Origin: Nemertoderma westbladi
Taxonomy: Eukaryota; Xenacoelomorpha; Nemertodermatida; Nemertodermatidae
Reading direction: 5' to 3'
NCBI GenBank assembly: GCA_032718475.1
Contig: JAUCBJ010005016.1
Span: forward strand, 62,001 to 126,000
Length of the DNA stretch: 64,000 nt
Both the position numbers and the translations under genes were made by a program. The number at the start of each line of letters is the position of its first letter. Within the stretch, counting starts at the first letter, position 1. Below are positions 56,901 through 64,000 of this stretch, in pieces. The notes below the pieces were generated by a model. That model saw nothing but the letters and a program-made list of their open reading frames with translations. It was not told where the DNA came from and made no database searches.

Positions 56901-59900
56901 ATATGACGTAGTTTGTAGAAGAGACCACCAGTCCTAGTGGAGCGGGAGTATATGACGTAGTTTGTAGAAGGGACCACTGGTCCTAATGGAGCGGGAGTAT
57001 ATGACGTAGTTTGTAGAAGGGACCACTGGTCCTAATGGAGCGGGAGTATATGACGTAGTTTGTAGAAGAGACCACCAGTCCTAGTGGAGCGGGAGTATAT
57101 GATGTAGTTTGTAGAAGGGACCACCAGTCCTAGTGGAGCGGGAGTATATGACGTAGTTTGTAGAAGGGACCACTGGTCCTAATGGAGCGGGAGTATATGA
57201 CGTAGTTTGTAGAAGGGACCACTGGTCCTAATGGAGCGGGAGTATATGACGTAGTTTGTAGAAGAGACCACCGGTCCTAATGGAGCAGGAGTATATGACG
57301 TAGTTTGTAGAAGAGACCACCAGTCCTAGTGGAGCGGGAGTATATGATGTAGTTTGTAGAAGAGACCACCAGTCCTAATGGAGCGGGAGTATATGACGTA
57401 GTTTGTAGAAGGGACCACTGGTCCTAATGGAGCGGGAGTATATGACGTAGTTTGTAGAAGAGACCACTGGTCCTAATGGAGCGGGAGTATATAATGTAGT
57501 TTGTAGAAGAGACCACTGGTCCTAATGGAGCGGGAGTATATGACGTAGTTTGTAGAAGAGACCACCAGTCCTAGTGGAGCGGGAGTATATGACGTAGTTT
57601 GTAGAAGAGACCACTGGTCCTAATGGAGCGGGAGTATATAATGTAGTTTGTAGAAGAGACCACTGGTCCTAATGGAGCGGGAGTATATGACGTAGTTTGT
57701 AGAAGAGACCACCAGTCCTAGTGGAGCGGGAGTATATGACGTAGTTTGTAGAAGAGACCACTGGTCCTAATGGAGCGGGAGTATATGACGTAGTTTGTAG
57801 AAGGGACCACTGGTCCTAATGGAGCGGGAGTATATGATGTAGTTTGTAGAAGGGACCACCTGTCCTAGTGGAGCGGGAGTATATGATGTAGTTTGTAGAA
57901 GAGACCACTGGTCCTAATGGAGCGGGAGTATATGACGTAGTTTGTAGAAGGGACCACTGGTCCTAATGGAGCGGGAGTATATGATGTAGTTTGTAGAAGA
58001 GACCACCAGTCCTAGTGGAGCGGGAGTATATGACGTAGTTTGTAGAAGGGACCACTGGTCCTAATGGAGCGGGAGTATATGACGTAGTTTGTAGAAGGGA
58101 CCACTGGTCCTAATGGAGCGGGAGTATATGACGTAGTTTGTAGAAGAGACCACCAGTCCTAGTGGAGCGGGAGTATATGACGTAGTTTGTAGAAGGGACC
58201 ACCAGTCCTAATGGAGCGGGAGTATATGACGTAGTTTGTAGAAGGGACCACTGGTCCTAATGGAGCGGGAGTATATGGCGTAGTTTGTAGAAGGGACCAC
58301 CGGTCCTAATGGAGCGGGAGTATATGATGTAGTTTGTAGAAGAGACCACTGGTCCTAATGGAGCGGGGGTATATGACGTAGTTTGTAGAAGAGACCACCG
58401 GTCCTAATGGAGCGGGGGTATATGACGTAGTTTGTAGAAGAGACCACCGGTCCTAATGGAGCGGGAGTATATGACGTAGTTTGTAGAAGGGACCACCGGT
58501 CCTAATGGAGCGGGAGTATATGGCGTAGTTTGTAGAAGGGACCACCGGTCCTAATGGAGCGGGAGTATATGACGTAGTTTGTAGAAGGGACCACCGGTCC
58601 TAATGGAGCGGGAGTATATGGCGTAGTTTGTAGAAGGGACCACCGGTCCTAATGGAGCGGGAGTATATGATGTAGTTTGTAGAAGAGACCACTGGTCCTA
58701 ATGGAGCGGGGGTATATGACGTAGTTTGTAGAAGAGACCACCGGTCCTAATGGAGCGGGGGTATATGACGTAGTTTGTAGAAGAGACCACCGGTCCTAAT
58801 GGAGCGGGAGTATATGACGTAGTTTGTAGAAGGGACCACCGGTCCTAATGGAGCGGGAGTATATGGCGTAGTTTGTAGAAGGGACCACTGGTCCTAATGG
58901 AGCGGGAGTATATGACGTAGTTTGTAGAAGGGACCACCGGTCCTAATGGAGCGGGAGTATATGGCGTAGTTTGTAGAAGGGACCACCGGTCCTAATGGAG
59001 CGGGAGTATATGATGTAGTTTGTAGAAGAGACCACTGGTCCTAATGGAGCGGGGGTATATGACGTAGTTTGTAGAAGAGACCACTGGTCCTAATGGAGCG
59101 GGAGTATATGATGTAGTTTGTAGAAGGGACCACTGGTCCTAATGGAGCGGGAGTATATGACGTAGTTTGTAGAAGGGACCACTGGTCCTAGTGGAGCGGG
59201 AGTATATGATGTAGTTTGTAGAAGAGACCACTGGTCCTAATGGAGCGGGAGTATATGATGTAGTTTGTAGAAGGGACCACTGGTCCTAATGGAGCGGGAG
59301 TATATGACGTAGTTTGTAGGAGGGACCACCAGTCCTAATGGAGCGGGAGTATATGACGTAGTTTGTAGAAGAGACCACTGGTCCTAATGGAGCGGGAGTA
59401 TATGACGTAGTTTGTAGAAGAGACCACTGGTCCTAATGGAGCGGGAGTATATGACGTAGTTTGTAGAAGGGACCACCAGTCCTAATGGAGCGGGAGTATA
59501 TGATGTAGTTTGTAGAAGAGACCACCGGTCCTACTGGAGCGGGAGTATATGACGTAGTTTGTAGAAGGGACCACTGGTCCTAATGGAGCGGGAGTATATG
59601 ACGTAGTTTGTAGAAGGGACCACTGGTCCTAATGGAGCGGGAGTATATGACGTAGTTTGTAGGAGGGACCACCAGTCCTAATGGAGCGGGAGTATATGAC
59701 GTAGTTTGTAGAAGGGACCACTGGTCCTAGTGGAGCGGGAGTATATGACGTAGTTTGTAGGAGGGACCACCAGTCCTAATGGAGCGGGAGTATATGACGT
59801 AGTTTGTAGAAGGGACCACTGGTCCTAATGGAGCGGGAGTATATGGCGTAGTTTGTAGAAGGGACCACCAGTCCTAATGGAGCGGGAGTATATGATGTAG

Positions 59901-62900
59901 TTTGTAGAAGAGACCACCAGTCCTAATGGAGCGGGAGTATATGATGTAGTTTGTAGAAGAGACCACCAGTCCTAGTGGAGCGGGAGTATATGACGTAGTT
60001 TGTAGAAGGGACCACTGGTCCTAATGGAGCGGGAGTATATGACGTAGTTTGTAGAAGGGACCACTGGTCCTAATGGAGCGGGAGTATATGACGTAGTTTG
60101 TAGAAGAGACCACCAGTCCTAGTGGAGCGGGAGTATATGACGTAGTTTGTAGAAGGGACCACCAGTCCTAATGGAGCGGGAGTATATGACGTAGTTTGTA
60201 GAAGGGACCACTGGTCCTAATGGAGCGGGAGTATATGGCGTAGTTTGTAGAAGGGACCACCAGTCCTAATGGAGCGGGAGTATATGATGTAGTTTGTAGA
60301 AGAGACCACTGGTCCTACTGGAGCGGGAGTATATGACGTAGTTTGTAGAAGAGACCACCGGTCCTAATGGAGCGGGAGTATATGACGTAGTTTGTAGAAG
60401 GGACCACCAGTCCTAATGGAGCGGGAGTATATGATGTAGTTTGTAGAAGAGACCACCGGTCCTACTGGAGCGGGAGTATATGACGTAGTTTGTAGAAGAG
60501 ACCACCGGTCCTAATGGAGCAGGAGTATATGACGTAGTTTGTAGAAGAGACCACCGGTCCTAATGGAGCGGGAGTATATGACGTAGTTTGTAGAAGAGAC
60601 CACCGGTCCTAATGGAGCGGGAGTATATGACGTAGTTTGTAGAAGAGACCACCGGTCCTAATGGAGCGGGAGTATATGACGTAGTTTGTAGAAGAGACCA
60701 CCGGTCCTAATGGAGCGGGAATATATGGCGTAGTTTGTAGAAGAGACCACCGGTCCTAGTGGAGCGGGAGTATATGACGTAGTTTGTAGAAGAGACCACT
60801 GGTCCTAATGGAGCGGGAGTATATGACGTAGTTTGTAGAAGAGACCACTGGTCCTAATGGAGCGGGAGTATATGACGTAGTTTGTAGAAGGTACCACCAG
60901 TCCTAATGGAGCGGGAGTATATGACGTAGTTTGTAGAAGAGACCACCGGTCCTACTGGAGCGGGAGTATATGACGTAGTTTGTAGAAGGGACCACCGGTC
61001 CTACTGGAGCGGGATAATATGACGTAGTTTGTAGAAGGGACCACAGGTCCTAATGGAGCGGGAGTATATGACGTAGTTTGTAGAAGAGACCACTGGTCCT
61101 AATGGAGCGGGAGTATATGATGTAGTTTGTAGAAGAGACCACTGGTCCTAATGGAGCGGGGGTATATGACGTAGTTTGTAGAAGAGACCACCGGTCCTAA
61201 TGGAGCGGGGGTATATGACGTAGTTTGTAGAAAAGACCACCGGTCCTAATGGAGCGGGAGTATATGACGTAGTTTGTAGAAGAGACCACTGGTCCTAATG
61301 GAGCGGGAGTATATGACGTAGTTTGTAGAAGGGACCACCAGTCCTAATGGAGCGGGAGTATATGATGTAGTTTGTAGAAGAGACCACTGGTCCTAATGGA
61401 GCGGGAGTATATGACGTAGTTTGTAGAAGGGACCACCAGTCCTAATGGAGCGGGAGTATATGATGTAGTTTGTAGAAGAGACCACCGGTCCTACTGGAGC
61501 GGGAGTATATGACGTAGTTTGTAGAAGGGACCACTGGTCCTAATGGAGCGGGAGTATATGACGTAGTTTGTAGGAGGGACCACCAGTCCTAATGGAGCGG
61601 GAGTATATGACGTAGTTTGTAGAAGGGACCACTGGTCCTAGTGGAGCGGGAGTATATGACGTAGTTTGTAGAAGGGACCACCAGTCCTAATGGAGCGGGA
61701 GTATATGACGTAGTTTGTAGAAGGGACCACTGGTCCTAATGGAGCGGGAGTATATGGCGTAGTTTGTAGAAGGGACCACCAGTCCTAATGGAGCGGGAGT
61801 ATATGATGTAGTTTGTAGAAGAGACCACCAGTCCTAATGGAGCGGGAGTATATGATGTAGTTTGTAGAAGAGACCACCAGTCCTAGTGGAGCGGGAGTAT
61901 ATGACGTAGTTTGTAGAAGGGACCACTGGTCCTAATGGAGCGGGAGTATATGACGTAGTTTGTAGAAGGGACCACTGGTCCTAATGGAGCGGGAGTATAT
62001 GACGTAGTTTGTAGAAGAGACCACCAGTCCTAGTGGAGCGGGAGTATATGACGTAGTTTGTAGAAGGGACCACCAGTCCTAATGGAGCGGGAGTATATGA
62101 CGTAGTTTGTAGAAGGGACCACTGGTCCTAATGGAGCGGGAGTATATGGCGTAGTTTGTAGAAGGGACCACCAGTCCTAATGGAGCGGGAGTATATGATG
62201 TAGTTTGTAGAAGAGACCACCGGTCCTACTGGAGCGGGAGTATATGACGTAGTTTGTAGAAGAGACCACCGGTCCTAATGGAGCGGGAGTATATGACGTA
62301 GTTTGTAGAAGGGACCACCAGTCCTAATGGAGCGGGAGTATATGATGTAGTTTGTAGAAGAGACCACCGGTCCTACTGGAGCGGGAGTATATGACGTAGT
62401 TTGTAGAAGAGACCACCGGTCCTAATGGAGCAGGAGTATATGACGTAGTTTGTAGAAGAGACCACCGGTCCTAATGGAGCGGGAGTATATGACGTAGTTT
62501 GTAGAAGAGACCACCGGTCCTAATGGAGCGGGAGTATATGACGTAGTTTGTAGAAGAGACCACCGGTCCTAATGGAGCGGGAGTATATGACGTAGTTTGT
62601 AGAAGAGACCACCGGTCCTAATGGAGCGGGAGTATATGGCGTAGTTTGTAGAAGAGACCACCGGTCCTAGTGGAGCGGGAGTATATGACGTAGTTTGTAG
62701 AAGAGACCACTGGTCCTAATGGAGCGGGAGTATATGACGTAGTTTGTAGAAGAGACCACTGGTCCTAATGGAGCGGGAGTATATGACGTAGTTTGTAGAA
62801 GGGACCACCAGTCCTAATGGAGCGGGAGTATATGACGTAGTTTGTAGAAGAGACCACCAGTCCTAATGGAGCGGGAGTATATGACGTAGTTTGTAGAAGG

Positions 62901-64000
62901 GACCACCGGTCCTACTGGAGCGGGAGTAATATGACGTAGTTTGTAGAAGGGACCACAGGTCCTAATGGAGCGGGAGTATATGACGTAGTTTGTAGAAGAG
63001 ACCACTGGTCCTAATGGAGCGGGAGTATATGATGTAGTTTGTAGAAGAGACCACCAGTCCTAATGGAGCGGGAGTATTGACGTAGTTTGTAGAAGGGACC
63101 ACTGGTTCTAATGGAGCGGGAGTATATGATGTAGTTTGTAGAAGAGACCACCAGTCCTAGTGGAGCGGGAGTATATGACGTAGTTTGTAGAAGAGACCAC
63201 CGGTCCTAATGGAGCAGGAGTATATGACGTAGTTTGTAGAAGAGACCACCGGTCCTAATGGAGCGGGAGTATATGACGTAGTTTGTAGAAGAGACCACCG
63301 GTCCTAATGGAGCGGGAGTATATGATGTAGTTTGTAGAAGAGACCACCAGTCCTAGTGGAGCGGGAGTATATGACGTAGTTTGTAGAAGAGACCACCGGT
63401 CCTAGTGGAGCGGGAGTATATGACGTAGTTTGTAGAAGAGACCACCGGTCCTAATGGAGCAGGAGTATATGACGTAGTTTGTAGAAGAGACCACCGGTCC
63501 TAATGGAGCGGGAGTATATGATGTAGTTTGTAGAAGGGACCACTGGTTCTAATGGAGCGGGAGTATATGACGTAGTTTGTAGAAGAGACCACTGGTCCTA
63601 ATGGAGCGGGAGTATATGACGTAGTTTGTAGAAGGGACCACCAGTCCTAATGGAGCGGGAGTATATGACGTAGTTTGTAGAAGAGACCACCAGTCCTAAT
63701 GGAGCGGGAGTATATGACGTAGTTTGTAGAAGGGACCACCGGTCCTACTGGAGCGGGAGTATATGACGTAGTTTGTAGAAGGGACCACAGGTCCTAATGG
63801 AGCGGGAGTATATGACGTAGTTTGTAGAAGAGACCACTGGTCCTAATGGAGCGGGAGTATATGATGTAGTTTGTAGAAGAGACCACCAGTCCTAATGGAG
63901 CGGGAGTATATGACGTAGTTTGTAGAAGGGACCACTGGTCCTAATGGAGCGGGAGTATATGATGTAGTTTGTAGAAGAGACCACCAGTCCTAGTGGAGCG
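50976..64000. repeat. 49-bp satellite array (13 kb or more, runs off the window)
   Basis: About 265 head-to-tail copies of a 49-bp unit with the core gcgggagtatatgacgtagt and a variable dyad: GGACCACTGGTCC, AGACCACCGGTCC or GGACCACCAGTCC. Rare variants repeat at distance (gacctaatggagtggg near 51956 and 52807; tggcgtag variants grouped 58260-58970 and 59840-62640), so there is higher-order structure. One truncated unit lies near 52129. The array continues beyond 64000. Short open frames inside are artefacts. Confidence 0.96.

Noticed and set aside
62814-63005. Open frame in the 49-bp satellite
   Set aside because: Arises from a 147-base frame cycle through the repeat. No coding signal.

Overview
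The window is eukaryotic nuclear DNA from an invertebrate animal. It is AT-rich and has almost no host genes. It carries a Polinton/Maverick element, a BEL/Pao retrotransposon, LINE elements of two kinds, foldback elements and over 20 kb of satellite DNA. A lophotrochozoan such as a mollusc would fit this repertoire, but that is an inference. The only recognisable host-type gene is an intron-less MRPS18A-like mitochondrial ribosomal protein at 37940-38491.

Region 1 (1-16766) is a Polinton. Its long terminal inverted repeats are 1-538 and 16189-16766, and the left tip lies outside the window. The + strand block (747-7104) carries an unknown acidic protein, a RING protein, a broken packaging ATPase, small basic/hydrophobic virion-type proteins, the minor (penton) and major (double jelly-roll) capsid proteins, an adenovirus-type cysteine protease and a Cys/His-rich accessory protein. 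The - strand block (15769-8447) carries two overlapping unknown ORFs and a protein-primed-type DNA polymerase B. The polymerase is broken by stops and by a 1.19-kb internal tandem duplication. No retroviral-type integrase is visible. The zone between the two blocks holds a 410-bp tandem duplication. The capsid and protease genes look clean, while the ATPase and polymerase are damaged, so this copy is not autonomous.

Region 2 (16767-28690) holds poly-C tracts and a 3' fragment of an RTE-like LINE (17384-18535) abutting a C-terminal scrap of a second copy. A degenerate BEL/Pao element follows (about 19090-28149). It is split by a nested LINE of CR1/L2 type (about 22980-26860), which carries a 2A (NPGP) ribosome-skipping motif followed by PHD-like, endonuclease and reverse transcriptase domains in one reading frame broken by two stops.

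Region 3 (28691-39510) has a foldback element whose arms are arrays of a 15-bp repeat (28691-29750). It is followed by a 4.2-kb unknown coding relic with three CCHC zinc knuckles (30287-34531), an RTE-like LINE endonuclease fragment, a MITE-like hairpin, the MRPS18A-like gene and homopolymer G/C tracts.

Region 4 (39510-64000) is mostly satellite. It contains an 8-kb array of about 62/67-bp units with higher-order structure, a second foldback structure made of opposed 19-bp minisatellite arrays (47862-49943), and a 49-bp satellite from 50976 to the window end (13 kb or more).
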